From Clostridiales bacterium (lineage in GTDB: Bacteria; Bacillota; Clostridia; Christensenellales; Borkfalkiaceae): a stretch of 53,148 bases of DNA. Location: assembly GCA_015069505.1 (NCBI GenBank), contig SVIL01000002.1, forward strand, positions 1-53,148, in the 5' to 3' direction. Shown here piece after piece: positions 1 through 8,182 of this stretch. Within the stretch, counting starts at the first letter, position 1, and each line of letters begins with the position of its first letter. Position numbers and translations under genes: made by a program. The notes below the pieces were generated by a model. The model had not been told where the DNA came from. It saw nothing but the letters and a program-made list of their open reading frames with translations, and did not search any database.

Positions 1-639
1 GATAACCACGTTTGTTTCAATCTTAACGCCTAACTCTTTAAGCGTTTCAACTTCTTTTGCAACTATTTTCTTTGGCAAACGGAATTCAGGAATACCGTAA
101 ACCAACACGCCGCCCGCCGTATGCAAAGCCTCATATACGGTTACCTCATAACCCTTTCTTGCTAAGTCACCCGCACAGGTAAGCCCCGAAGGACCCGACC
201 CTACGATAGCAACTCTACGTCCGTTACTTTGCGGTTTAACGGGTGGTTTGGTAGCAAAATTGTTGTGCCAGTCGGCAACGAATCTTTCAAGCCTACCGAT
301 TCCAACGCTTTCGCCTTTAATCCCACGAATACACTTTGCTTCGCATTGTGTTTCTTGCGGGCATACCCTACCGCAAACTGCAGGCAACGAGGATGAATTT
401 GAAATTATTTGATAAGCCCCTTCAAAATCCCCTTCTTTAATTTTAGTAATAAATTCAGGGATATGTATTTTAACGGGACAGCCTTGAACACAAGGCATAT
501 TTTTACAGTTAAGGCAACGATTTGCCTCGTCAATCGCTTGTTCCTCGGTATAACCAAGTGCAACTTCATCAAAGTTGTGGGCACGAACTAACGGTTCTTG
601 CGTGGGCATTACGTTCCGTTTAAGAGACATATTAGCCAT
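1..639 (-). CDS. nfnB: NfnB, NADP-dependent transhydrogenase large subunit (partial)
   Basis: This is the N-terminal part of the NfnB/GltA-like flavoprotein; the rest runs off the left edge. NfnB works with NfnA to bifurcate electrons between NADPH, ferredoxin and NAD in the cytoplasm of anaerobes. The N-terminus has cysteine clusters typical of the 4Fe-4S domain (CLNCKNMPCVQGCP, then CGRVCPQETQCEAKC), followed by a dinucleotide fold (VAIVGSGPSGLTCAG). The ATG at 639 follows GGAGGTTAACTGAT and lies one base after the nfnA stop, so the two are translationally coupled. A glutamate synthase small subunit has the same domain order, but the nfnA neighbour favours NfnB. It is not in the ORF track because it is open at the edge. 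Confidence 0.88.
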   Translation of the reverse strand, partial: MANMSLKRNVMPTQEPLVRAHNFDEVALGYTEEQAIDEANRCLNCKNMPCVQGCPVKIHIPEFITKIKEGDFEGAYQIISNSSSLPAVCGRVCPQETQCEAKCIRGIKGESVGIGRLERFVADWHNNFATKPPVKPQSNGRRVAIVGSGPSGLTCAGDLARKGYEVTVYEALHTAGGVLVYGIPEFRLPKKIVAKEVETLKELGVKIETNVVI

Positions 640-640
640 A

Positions 641-1495
641 TCAGTTAACCTCCTTCTTGAAAAGATTACAACTTTCTTCGTAAGCGTGACGTTCAAAATC
701 AGAATACATTCTACCACGAGACATAGCTTCGTCAAAATCCACTTCGTACCCGTTAAAGTCAGGCCCGTCAACACACGCAAACTTGGTAACCTTTTTGCCG
801 TCAACGTTAAGCGTCAAACGACAACCACCGCACATACCCGTGCCGTCTATCATAATAGGATTCATCGAAACGGTAACGGGAACATCGAAAGGCTTTGCGG
901 TTGCAACGACGAATTTCATCATAATAAGCGGTCCTATCGTGATTATCATATCAAACTTTTCACCACCGTCAAGCATCTCTTTAAGCGGAACGGTAACGTT
1001 GCCGTGTCTTCCGTAACTACCGTCGTCAGTCATAACTATAAGTTTATCTGATGCAGCGGTAAATTCCTCTTCACAGATTAAAAGATCTTTGTTTCTAAAC
1101 CCGATTATGCTCGTAACCGAAGCACCTGCTTCATGCAAAGCCTCAGCGATAGGCATAGCGATAGCACAGCCAACGCCACCCCCAACTATACAAACCTTTT
1201 TAAGCCCGTCAAGATGTGTTGCTACGCCAAGCGGCCCAACGAAATCTTGAATATATTCGCCTTGCTCTTTATAAGAGAGTTTCTTTGTAGTGCCACCCAC
1301 GATTTGGAAAATAATCTTAACCGTGCCTGCGTTTTTGTTTACGCCCGCAACCGTTAACGGGATTCTTTCGCCGTCCTCGTCAACACGTAAAATGATGAAC
1401 TGACCCGGACGTGCTTTTGCTGCGACGAGCGGTGCTTCAATAGAGAGTTGCACTACCGTCGGATTTAAAATCTTTTTCTCAACAATCCTATACAT
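641..1495 (-). CDS. nfnA: NfnA, ferredoxin-NADP reductase-like small subunit
   Basis: This is the FAD and 2Fe-2S subunit of NfnAB (also annotated SudB or ferredoxin-NADP reductase subunit alpha). The N-terminal FAD-binding barrel shows RPGQFIILR and ERIPLT. The nucleotide-binding half shows IVGGGVGCAIAMPIAEAL. The C-terminus has the cluster-binding GTGMCGGCRLTL followed by FACVDGPDF. At 284 aa it has the family length. The ATG follows GGAGATGAAAA. It precedes nfnB with a one-base gap and follows the alcohol dehydrogenase, which suggests a redox-balancing group linking NADPH and ferredoxin to alcohol formation. DHOD electron-transfer subunits are homologous, but no pyrD is next to it. Confidence 0.9.
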   Translation of the reverse strand: MYRIVEKKILNPTVVQLSIEAPLVAAKARPGQFIILRVDEDGERIPLTVAGVNKNAGTVKIIFQIVGGTTKKLSYKEQGEYIQDFVGPLGVATHLDGLKKVCIVGGGVGCAIAMPIAEALHEAGASVTSIIGFRNKDLLICEEEFTAASDKLIVMTDDGSYGRHGNVTVPLKEMLDGGEKFDMIITIGPLIMMKFVVATAKPFDVPVTVSMNPIMIDGTGMCGGCRLTLNVDGKKVTKFACVDGPDFNGYEVDFDEAMSRGRMYSDFERHAYEESCNLFKKEVN

Positions 1496-1523
1496 TTTTC
1501 ATCTCCATATTAATCAAAATAAG

Positions 1524-1547
1524 GGCTACCGAAAAAAATCGGTAACC
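1524..1547 (-). terminator. weak hairpin between alcohol dehydrogenase and nfnA
   Basis: GGTTACCGA and TCGGTAGCC pair around a T-rich loop, followed on the minus strand by CTTATTTT. The weak U-tract suggests partial termination at most, so nfnAB may be read from the alcohol dehydrogenase transcript. Confidence 0.35.
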
Positions 1548-1576
1548 ATTATTTCAATTAGTTAGTTTATCTGTTA

Positions 1577-2794
1577 TTAGAAGTTAACTTCGGTATCGTA
1601 ATAACAACATTTAAGAAGTTTTTCCATTTCTTCAACGGAAATCTTGCGTGGGTTAGAACCCGTGCAAGCGTCTGCAACTGCGTTCTTAGCAATTTCAGGA
1701 AGTCTTTCAAGGAAAACTTTTTCAGGAACGAATCCGTTTTCCGTGGGAAGAGCGTCAAGACCATAGTTTTTAATGCATTGTGGAATATTCAACGCATCGT
1801 TCATACCACGAAGGTAAGCGATAAGGTTTGCAACCTTTTCGTCGTCGTTTTTGCCACCAAGACCCATATAGTCTGCGATTACGCCGTAACGTTTTTTAGC
1901 CGTTTCGTCTTTTGCGTTGAAAGCGATAACCTTAGGAAGGTACATTGCGTTTGCAGCACCGTGAATAATGTGTGCACCAAGATCTTCAAACACAGCACCG
2001 GTTTTGTGTGCCATAGAGTGAACGATACCGAGCAATGCATTAGAGAAAGCCATACCTGCAAGGCATTGTGCGTTGTGCATAGATGCACGCTTACTCATAT
2101 CGCCGTTGTAAGATGCAACGAGGTCGTCTTGTATCATCTTGATTGCAAAGATAGCAAGTGGGTCGGTAAATTCGCTGTTAGCGGTTGAAACGTATGCTTC
2201 GATTGCGTGAGTCATAGCGTCCATACCAGTATGTGCCGTAAGTTTTTTAGGCATCGTTTCAGCGAGGTCAGGGTCAACGATTGCAACGTCAGGTGTGATT
2301 TCAAAATCTGCAAGTGGGTATTTAATACCTTTCTTGTAATCGGTAATAACTGAGAAAGCAGTAACCTCGGTTGCAGTACCTGAAGTTGAAGGGATAGCAC
2401 AGAAACGTGCTTTTTTACGAAGTTCGGGAATACCGAATACTACGCACATTTGTTCAAAAGTAATTTCAGGGTATTCGTATTTAATCCACATAGCCTTCGC
2501 TGCGTCGATAGGCGAACCACCGCCGATAGCAACGATCCAGTCAGGTTGGAACTTAGCCATTGCTTCAGCACCTTTCATAACGGTATCAACAGAAGGATCC
2601 GGTTCAATACCTTCAAAAAGTTCAACTTCCATACCTGCTTCTTTTAAGTAAGCAACTACTTTGTCAAGGAAGCCAAATCTTTTCATTGAGCCACCACCAA
2701 CACAAACCATTGCACGAGTGCCTTTCAAATTTTTAAGTGCTTCTAACGCACCTTTGCCGTGATAGAGATCACGTGGAAGAGTAAAACGAGCCAT
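1577..2794 (-). CDS. iron-containing alcohol dehydrogenase
   Basis: This group III (iron-type) alcohol dehydrogenase interconverts aldehydes and alcohols with NAD(P)H in the cytoplasm. The N-terminal nucleotide-binding half has VCVGGGSMKRFG and AIGGGSPIDAAKAMW. The C-terminal metal-binding half has D/H residues in TAHTGMDAMTHAIEAY, SMAHKTGA and GAHIIHGAANAM. At 405 aa it is slightly long for the family. The start follows AAAGGAGAAAAGAT. It lies downstream of a same-strand LysR gene, with an operator-like region between them, and upstream of nfnAB. The exact substrate (ethanol, butanol, lactaldehyde) cannot be read from sequence. Confidence 0.93.
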   Translation of the reverse strand: MARFTLPRDLYHGKGALEALKNLKGTRAMVCVGGGSMKRFGFLDKVVAYLKEAGMEVELFEGIEPDPSVDTVMKGAEAMAKFQPDWIVAIGGGSPIDAAKAMWIKYEYPEITFEQMCVVFGIPELRKKARFCAIPSTSGTATEVTAFSVITDYKKGIKYPLADFEITPDVAIVDPDLAETMPKKLTAHTGMDAMTHAIEAYVSTANSEFTDPLAIFAIKMIQDDLVASYNGDMSKRASMHNAQCLAGMAFSNALLGIVHSMAHKTGAVFEDLGAHIIHGAANAMYLPKVIAFNAKDETAKKRYGVIADYMGLGGKNDDEKVANLIAYLRGMNDALNIPQCIKNYGLDALPTENGFVPEKVFLERLPEIAKNAVADACTGSNPRKISVEEMEKLLKCCYYDTEVNF

Positions 2795-2831
2795 ATCTTT
2801 TCTCCTTTCAAAAAATTTATTTTATGGTTGC

Positions 2832-2860
2832 ATTATAACACAATAAATATATCTTGTGAA
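2832..2860 (-). promoter_or_regulatory. SigA-like promoter of the alcohol dehydrogenase
   Basis: On the minus strand, TTCACA and TATAAT are separated by 17 bases and lie about 40 bases upstream of the start codon. Confidence 0.6.
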
Positions 2861-2898
2861 TAACCAAAAAGTTATATCGGTATTATACTTATCGATAT
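2860..2898. promoter_or_regulatory. candidate LysR operator
   Basis: Two inverted repeats adjoin the -35 box: ATATCG, 13 bases, CGATAT (2874-2898), and ATAAC, 6 bases, GTTAT (2860-2875). LysR regulators usually bind dyads with this kind of spacing just upstream of the -35 region of their target. Confidence 0.45.
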
Positions 2899-2941
2899 AC
2901 CCCGTATTTATTTGAATTTTCTAGGGATTTTGTCCTAATTT

Positions 2942-3862
2942 TTACAAATATTTACGCCTTGACGTTATTAATGCCGTAATAAATTGTTTGTCAAGTTTGG
3001 TAAGATTATACCCGTTTTTATAAATTAAAACGTCTTTATATACTTTTTTATCGTCAACACACTTCTTTTGAACGAGTCCGTATCTGTCAAGCGTTTTTTG
3101 AGGCACGGCACTACCCCACGTAAACGTTTTGGTGTTCTCTGCTAAAAGTTCAAACCGACCTGCCCTTTCAAATACATATATACGTTTATCAATATCTTCT
3201 AAAAATTCGTCCTTAATGATTTTAGATACGGGCAAGGACGGAACGTACGGGTCGGCGTAAACAATCTCAATAAATGGTATTAAATCGTCAACGCAAACGC
3301 TCTCTCGCGAAGCGAGTGGGTTATCCTTGCTCATAATAAGCACCTTTGAAAACTCTGAAATCATCTCGTAACAAAGCCCCTTTTCTTCAAGAGTTTCCTT
3401 AAAAAATTTATCATACTTTTCTAAGTAGCGGATAATACCGAGTGCATAGTCGTTATTAAGCACGTTATTTATGACCTGCCCCGAATTAGTTTCGTTATAA
3501 TAAAACTCGGCAGGTTTATACGTAATATCCTTTGAAAACTCGGTAAACGCTTCTGAAATATAACAAGCACGGGGTACGGAAATGGAAAACTTTTGTTTTT
3601 TAGAATACCCGTCCTTATAAATCTTTTCAACCTGTTCAATCTGTTTTAATATGCCTTGTGCATACTCGATTAACTCCTCGCCCTCTGGGGTCAAAACCAT
3701 ACCTTTTGCCGAACGACTAAAAATAGTAATCCCAAGGTCGGATTCAAGTTCTTTTATAGAACGGCTTATATTAGGCTGAGCGGTAAGCAAGGTTTCCGCC
3801 GCCTTGTTTAGTGACCCAAGTCGTGCAACTTCTACCGCATATTTAAGGTGCAAAATATTCAT
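2942..3862 (-). CDS. LysR-family transcriptional regulator
   Basis: The protein has an N-terminal winged helix-turn-helix (LKYAVEVARLGSLNKAAETL, then QPNISRSIKELE at about residues 28-39) and a C-terminal effector-binding half. At 306 aa it has the usual length. The start follows GGGGGTGGACTCGGT. It is transcribed in the same direction as the alcohol dehydrogenase-nfnAB block. The dyads in the 147-base gap to the dehydrogenase suggest that it regulates that block. The inducer is not evident. Confidence 0.92.
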   Translation of the reverse strand: MNILHLKYAVEVARLGSLNKAAETLLTAQPNISRSIKELESDLGITIFSRSAKGMVLTPEGEELIEYAQGILKQIEQVEKIYKDGYSKKQKFSISVPRACYISEAFTEFSKDITYKPAEFYYNETNSGQVINNVLNNDYALGIIRYLEKYDKFFKETLEEKGLCYEMISEFSKVLIMSKDNPLASRESVCVDDLIPFIEIVYADPYVPSLPVSKIIKDEFLEDIDKRIYVFERAGRFELLAENTKTFTWGSAVPQKTLDRYGLVQKKCVDDKKVYKDVLIYKNGYNLTKLDKQFITALITSRRKYL

Positions 3863-3891
3863 ACCGAGTCCACCCCCTTTTTACCTAATTG

Positions 3892-3920
3892 ATTATACCA
3901 CAAAATTTTATACTATTCAA
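3892..3920 (-). promoter_or_regulatory. SigA-like promoter of the LysR gene
   Basis: TTGAAT and TATAAT are separated by 17 bases on the minus strand, 30 bases upstream of the LysR start. Confidence 0.65.
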
Positions 3921-3954
3921 GCAGTTTTACATCATAAAAATACACCAAAATATT

Positions 3955-3981
3955 AAAACCCGACTTTGAAAGTCGAGTTTT
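3955..3981 (-). terminator. intrinsic terminator of the aminotransferase operon
   Basis: AAAACTCGACTT and AAGTCGGGTTTT form a stem with one G-U pair on the minus strand, just after the aminotransferase stop. Confidence 0.65.
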
Positions 3982-4000
3982 AACGTGGTTGCTTATTAAT

Positions 4001-5257
4001 TTACTTTAACGGATAGCGGTCACGAATAACTTGGAAGGCTTCTTTTGCGACCTCAACCGTCTCTTTAATATCTTCATCGGATAGCGATGCGTTAATAAAG
4101 TGGTTATGGTGGTTGGTAAAGAACACGCCGCGTTTAACGCACTCTGCTATCCATTGTTGGTGCATTACCAAAGACGGGTCGTCGGCGATTCGCAAATAGA
4201 ATAGTGACGGAACACCCGTTACGTGCAAGTCGAACCCGTATTCCTTAGCCGCGTCAATAAGCCCGTTTGATAAAGTCGTACCCTTTTCAATAAGCGTTTT
4301 GGGGCAATTAAGTTTTTTCATCTTTTCAATACAAGCAATCCCCGCAGCAAACGGTACTGCACTAAGCCAGTACGAACCCGTATAAGACATTGCGGAAACG
4401 GTGTTCTTTAAGAAATCCTTACCGCACAACGCACTCACGTTATAGCCGTTTGCAAGTGCCTTACAAAAACAGATAAGGTCTGCTTCAAACCCAAAATAAT
4501 GGTCTGACCCCGCAATATCCAAGCGGAAACCCGCTCTTACGTCGTCAACGATAAGCACCGTGCCCGACTGGGTACAAAGTTTTCTAACCTTTTGCCAAAA
4601 ATCCTTTGCGGGAAGTTCGTTATCCATAAAGTTGCCGTGCATATACGGTTGGCCGATAACTGCGGCGATTTGACCTTTGTTTTTCTCAAAGACCTCGGCA
4701 AGTTCATCAAAGTCGTTCCAGTCAACGTAAATATTATGCATAACGTCTTCTTCTATAACGCCCGTATAGTCTAACTTTTGCGTCCACGCAGAAACGCCGT
4801 GATAGTACCCCTTAAAAAACACTATCTTTTTACGGTGGGTATAAGCCCTTGCAACCCTAACCGCAAGCGAAGTCGTATCGTTGCCGTTCTTTGCAAAAAA
4901 CGCCCAGTCGGCAGATGCGACTGTGTCAACCAAAAGTTCTGCAAAGTCAATCATCTTGGTATTTGGCAAGGTCGTACAGTCCCCGATAGCACGTTGTTTT
5001 GCAGCGGCTTCGTCAACGTCGGGGTCGTTATAACCTAACACGTTAGGTCCGTACGCACACATATAGTCTATAAAGCGGTTGCCGTCCAGATCCCACAAAT
5101 AACTGCCCTGTGCCTTAGATGAAAACAACGGGAATGCCTCGATAGGCACGTAGCACCCTTCCGCAGGTCCTTGATGCCCGTAAATCCCCGACGGGATAAC
5201 CTTTACCGCACGCTCAAAGGCCTGCCTACTTTTAGTATAATCGTTTAACTTTCTCAT
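4001..5257 (-). CDS. class III aminotransferase, glutamate-1-semialdehyde aminomutase-like
   Basis: This PLP enzyme of fold type I resembles glutamate-1-semialdehyde 2,1-aminomutase. Visible elements are the cofactor-contacting VLIVDDVRAGFR and the Schiff-base lysine in LICFCKALANGYN. At 418 aa it has family length. The start follows GTAGGGGGTAAGGATT. It is the second gene of a two-gene operon, 12 bases after the SCP2-like gene. No heme-pathway genes lie beside it, so a true HemL role is doubtful and another aminotransferase reaction is more likely. The substrate is unknown. Confidence 0.85.
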   Translation of the reverse strand: MRKLNDYTKSRQAFERAVKVIPSGIYGHQGPAEGCYVPIEAFPLFSSKAQGSYLWDLDGNRFIDYMCAYGPNVLGYNDPDVDEAAAKQRAIGDCTTLPNTKMIDFAELLVDTVASADWAFFAKNGNDTTSLAVRVARAYTHRKKIVFFKGYYHGVSAWTQKLDYTGVIEEDVMHNIYVDWNDFDELAEVFEKNKGQIAAVIGQPYMHGNFMDNELPAKDFWQKVRKLCTQSGTVLIVDDVRAGFRLDIAGSDHYFGFEADLICFCKALANGYNVSALCGKDFLKNTVSAMSYTGSYWLSAVPFAAGIACIEKMKKLNCPKTLIEKGTTLSNGLIDAAKEYGFDLHVTGVPSLFYLRIADDPSLVMHQQWIAECVKRGVFFTNHHNHFINASLSDEDIKETVEVAKEAFQVIRDRYPLK

Positions 5258-5269
5258 AATCCTTACCCC

Positions 5270-6025
5270 CTACGCAAGATACACTGCAACTCTATCCAAA
5301 ATTCTGTTTAGGTTGTCCATTTGTGAAATCATACCGCAAATTCTAATCTTCCCTTCGCCCACGGCGACGAGTGAATTGATTTTGCCGTCGAAAAGGTCCC
5401 TCGCAACCTCAAAACTTCCAAACGTCATCTTTGAAAAGAAAGGTTCACTAACTTTATGCATAGTGGTAAGTTTATGGTCTTTCACACGGATACCTACCGT
5501 AACTTCGTCCGCAATAGACAAATGCACGTCCCCATCAACCATACTTGATGCGGAAACCTTAGAAACGTAATCGTGGTTACCGAGTTGCGTAGCCGCCGCC
5601 CCTATCACGTGAAGCATAAGGGTGGTGGATTTTCTATGGAAATCTTTATCCTCTAACCTTTCAGGTTCAGGGCGTAAATACGCCGTTAAAACGTCCGTCA
5701 ATTTGGTAAAGTTTTTGAGCAAAAATCCAAGGTGGAACAACCCTTTTACGGGCATCGGGGTCGCCGTGCCGTCAATAAGCCCGTTGAATTTTGCACAAGA
5801 CGAAAAGTAAAGGCGAATAGTACAACCTTTAAGCCCCTCTTTCATCTCCGCCTTACCACTTTCAAAAAACAAGGTTGCCTTGGGTCCGTCTTTAACGTCA
5901 AAACCTATGGAAATCTTTTTATCCCCGACGATAGTCCTTGCGGACTCGTCAAGTTCAAGTAGCGTTGGAATAGCCCCTAATATCGCAAACAAATTGCAAT
6001 ACGCTAATGCTTTCGTATCCTTCAT
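5270..6025 (-). CDS. SCP2-like sterol/lipid-binding-fold protein
   Basis: The 251-aa protein ends in a segment resembling the SCP2 sterol-carrier fold (FEVARDLFDGKINSLVAVGEGKIRICGMI), and an earlier stretch (TIRLYFSSCAKFNGLIDGTATPMPVKG) has the same pattern, so two SCP2-like units are possible. SCP2 domains bind hydrophobic ligands. No signal peptide or membrane segment is seen. The track starts at a TTG eight codons upstream, but the ATG at 6025 is preferred because AAAAGGAGAGAATT lies directly before it. It is co-transcribed with the aminotransferase, so it may present or sense that enzyme's substrate; this is inference. Confidence 0.65.
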   Translation of the reverse strand: MKDTKALAYCNLFAILGAIPTLLELDESARTIVGDKKISIGFDVKDGPKATLFFESGKAEMKEGLKGCTIRLYFSSCAKFNGLIDGTATPMPVKGLFHLGFLLKNFTKLTDVLTAYLRPEPERLEDKDFHRKSTTLMLHVIGAAATQLGNHDYVSKVSASSMVDGDVHLSIADEVTVGIRVKDHKLTTMHKVSEPFFSKMTFGSFEVARDLFDGKINSLVAVGEGKIRICGMISQMDNLNRILDRVAVYLA

Positions 6026-6066
6026 AATTCTCTCCTTTTTAAGCAATCGTAAATTTAGGTAGTTTT

Positions 6067-6094
6067 ATTATACCATTTACACGAAAAAAATCAA
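6067..6094 (-). promoter_or_regulatory. SigA-like promoter of the SCP2/aminotransferase operon
   Basis: TTGATT and TATAAT are separated by 16 bases on the minus strand, about 40 bases upstream of the ATG. Confidence 0.65.
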
Positions 6095-6144
6095 GCGGTT
6101 TTTTAAAACGCCACGATTTTTTTGACAAGACTTTTTCCAACTTT

Positions 6145-6178
6145 CCCATTAGCAGGTCAGTTAACTTGACATAATGGG
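6145..6178. promoter_or_regulatory. nested palindrome, candidate operator
   Basis: CCCATTA and TAATGGG form outer arms, GTCA and TGAC inner arms, around GTTAAC. The element covers the -35 box of the plus-strand promoter and lies in the gap between divergent operons. Confidence 0.5.
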
Positions 6179-6195
6179 GGTAATTAGTATATAGT
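6166..6195 (+). promoter_or_regulatory. SigA-like promoter of the TVP38-PlsC operon
   Basis: TTGACA and TATAGT are separated by 18 bases (TATATA with 16 bases is an alternative reading). The -35 box sits inside the palindrome at 6145-6178. Confidence 0.6.
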
Positions 6196-6259
6196 ACCTT
6201 GTGTATTATGCGTAAATATCTTGCCCTTTTGATTAAAAAATAAAGGTGTGTGGGTAAAA

Positions 6260-8176
6260 ATGACTAAAAAAGTAAAAATATTTTCTTTTATAGCGTTTAT
6301 CGTCGTTTTTATGGGGCTTTTGGTCTTTATGTTTTCGGGCGAAAATTTTGAGATTGTAAAAAGCCTTTTTAGGGACGATTTATCTGAATCGGAATTTAAA
6401 AGTTTATTGCAAAGTTTTGGAATCAAAGGCAGTATAACCTTATCTATACTTTCAATGCTTCAAGTGGTTTTGACCTTTCTACCCGCTGAACCGGTGCAAG
6501 TGCTTGCGGGAATTGGTTACGGGTTTTGGCACGGCGGGGCGATATGCTTAGTTGGCGTTATCTTGGGCAACACCGCAATATACGTCCTATTCAAGATTTT
6601 TGGGGACAGGCTTATCGATTATTTTAAGAAAAATATCGAAATTGATTTCAACAAACTAAAAACTTCAAGTAGGGTGGCGTTGATAATATTTATCCTTTAT
6701 TTTCTGCCAGCTATCCCCTACGGGCTTATTTGTTTTTTTGCGGCATCACTACAAATAAGATATCCACGATATATAATATTGACGACACTCGGGTCTATTC
6801 CGTCTATCCTGATAGGCGTTGGGCTTGGGCATTTGGCAATAGCGTCAAGTTGGATTCTGTCCCTTATCGTGTTCGGGGTTTTAGTCGTGATTTTGGTAAT
6901 CCTGGCCATATACAGAAAGCCACTATTCAAAAAGATGAACGCTTTTATAAACAACCTTCACAAAGAACACACCTCGGATACGACGGTTAAACGCCCCAAC
7001 CCGTTTGTTCTGTTCTTTTACAATTTGGGCGTAAGATTTTTTATCTCGACCAAAGTAAAACTTAAATACACTGAAAAGGTAAAACTAAAATCCCCGTCCA
7101 TAGTGCTTTTAAACCACCAAACGTTTTTTGATTTTATGTTTGCGTCAAAAGCGTTAAAGGGGAATAACGTCCACTTTATGATTGCAAGGCTTTACTTTTA
7201 TAAAAAGTTATTTGCAAACGCCGTAAAATCTTGTGGGCATTTTCCAAAAAGTATGTTTACCTCCGACGTGGAAAACGTTAAAAATTGTTTGACAGTTCTT
7301 AAAAACGGCGGAATCTTAGGGTTTATGCCCGAAGCAAGGCTTTCTACGGTCGGTAGGTTTGAAGATATCCAAGAATCCACAATTAAGTTTATTAAAAAGA
7401 TGGGCGTACCCGTCTATACTTTAAGGTTTAACGGCAACTATTTCGTCCGCCCAAAATGGTCAAAGGACTTCCGCAAAGGCGGGATTTCCGAAGTGGAAGT
7501 TTTTGAAGTCGCCACCCCTGAGCAGTTAAAGGATATGACCGACTTAGAACTTAGAGAAAGGGTGGAAACGGCACTTTATTACGATTCGTTTAAGTGGCTT
7601 GAAACAAAGCCTAATATCCATTACAAATCCAAAACCATAGCCGAAGGGTTAGAAAACGTGTTGTTTAGGTGTCCGTCTTGTGGCAAAGAACTTACGATTA
7701 AAACGGATAAAAACAGAGTGTATTGTTCAGAGTGCAACTTATCCGCCACCCTAAACGATAGATATTCGTTTGATAATCAAAAGCCATTTAGCAATTTTGC
7801 CGACTGGTACGACTGGCAAAAAAAGGTGTATGAATCCGAGATTTTATCCACTCCCGACTATACACTTTCCGAACACGTCAAACTCTTTCACGGGTGTAGA
7901 AACGGAAAGACCTTCGTTGAAGAAGTCGGCGAAGGACAATGCACTTTCAACCTAAACGGCTTGACCTATAAAGGGACGGATAACGGCGTAGAAGTGGAAA
8001 AGTTTTTCCCTATGACAATCGTTTACAGATTACTGTTCGGTGCGGGCGAAAATTTTGAAATCTACGACGGGAAACAAATATACTACTTCGTTCCTGATGA
8101 TAAAAGAAGTTGCGTAAAATGGTACGTCGCAAGTGAAATTCTAAAAAACCTAAGTGAAAAACAAATTCAAGGATAA
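6260..8176 (+). CDS. TVP38/DedA-like membrane domain fused to PlsC acyltransferase and zinc ribbon
   Basis: Three modules are joined. Residues about 1-220 are a multi-span TVP38/TMEM64 (VTT) membrane domain with the loop LPAEPVQVLAGIGYGFW. Residues about 240-430 are a lysophospholipid acyltransferase domain with the HX4D motif HQTFFD (near residue 286) and MPEARLS in place of the usual FPEGTRS. A zinc ribbon follows (CPSCGKE and YCSEC) with a C-terminal tail. It probably acylates lysophosphatidate or a related lipid at the membrane, while the VTT part may move lipids. The ATG at 6260 follows AAAGGTG; the GTG at 6248 would bury that site. It heads an operon with the YfcC and MATE genes. Confidence 0.85.
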   Translation: MTKKVKIFSFIAFIVVFMGLLVFMFSGENFEIVKSLFRDDLSESEFKSLLQSFGIKGSITLSILSMLQVVLTFLPAEPVQVLAGIGYGFWHGGAICLVGVILGNTAIYVLFKIFGDRLIDYFKKNIEIDFNKLKTSSRVALIIFILYFLPAIPYGLICFFAASLQIRYPRYIILTTLGSIPSILIGVGLGHLAIASSWILSLIVFGVLVVILVILAIYRKPLFKKMNAFINNLHKEHTSDTTVKRPNPFVLFFYNLGVRFFISTKVKLKYTEKVKLKSPSIVLLNHQTFFDFMFASKALKGNNVHFMIARLYFYKKLFANAVKSCGHFPKSMFTSDVENVKNCLTVLKNGGILGFMPEARLSTVGRFEDIQESTIKFIKKMGVPVYTLRFNGNYFVRPKWSKDFRKGGISEVEVFEVATPEQLKDMTDLELRERVETALYYDSFKWLETKPNIHYKSKTIAEGLENVLFRCPSCGKELTIKTDKNRVYCSECNLSATLNDRYSFDNQKPFSNFADWYDWQKKVYESEILSTPDYTLSEHVKLFHGCRNGKTFVEEVGEGQCTFNLNGLTYKGTDNGVEVEKFFPMTIVYRLLFGAGENFEIYDGKQIYYFVPDDKRSCVKWYVASEILKNLSEKQIQG

Positions 8177-8182
8177 GTTTAT

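Noticed and set aside
575-1051. Plus-strand ORF of 158 codons opposite nfnA
   Set aside because: It is the shadow of a clear flavoprotein gene and has no ribosome site or recognisable domain.
4592-5038. Plus-strand ORFs opposite the aminotransferase
   Set aside because: They are antisense shadows of a conserved gene.
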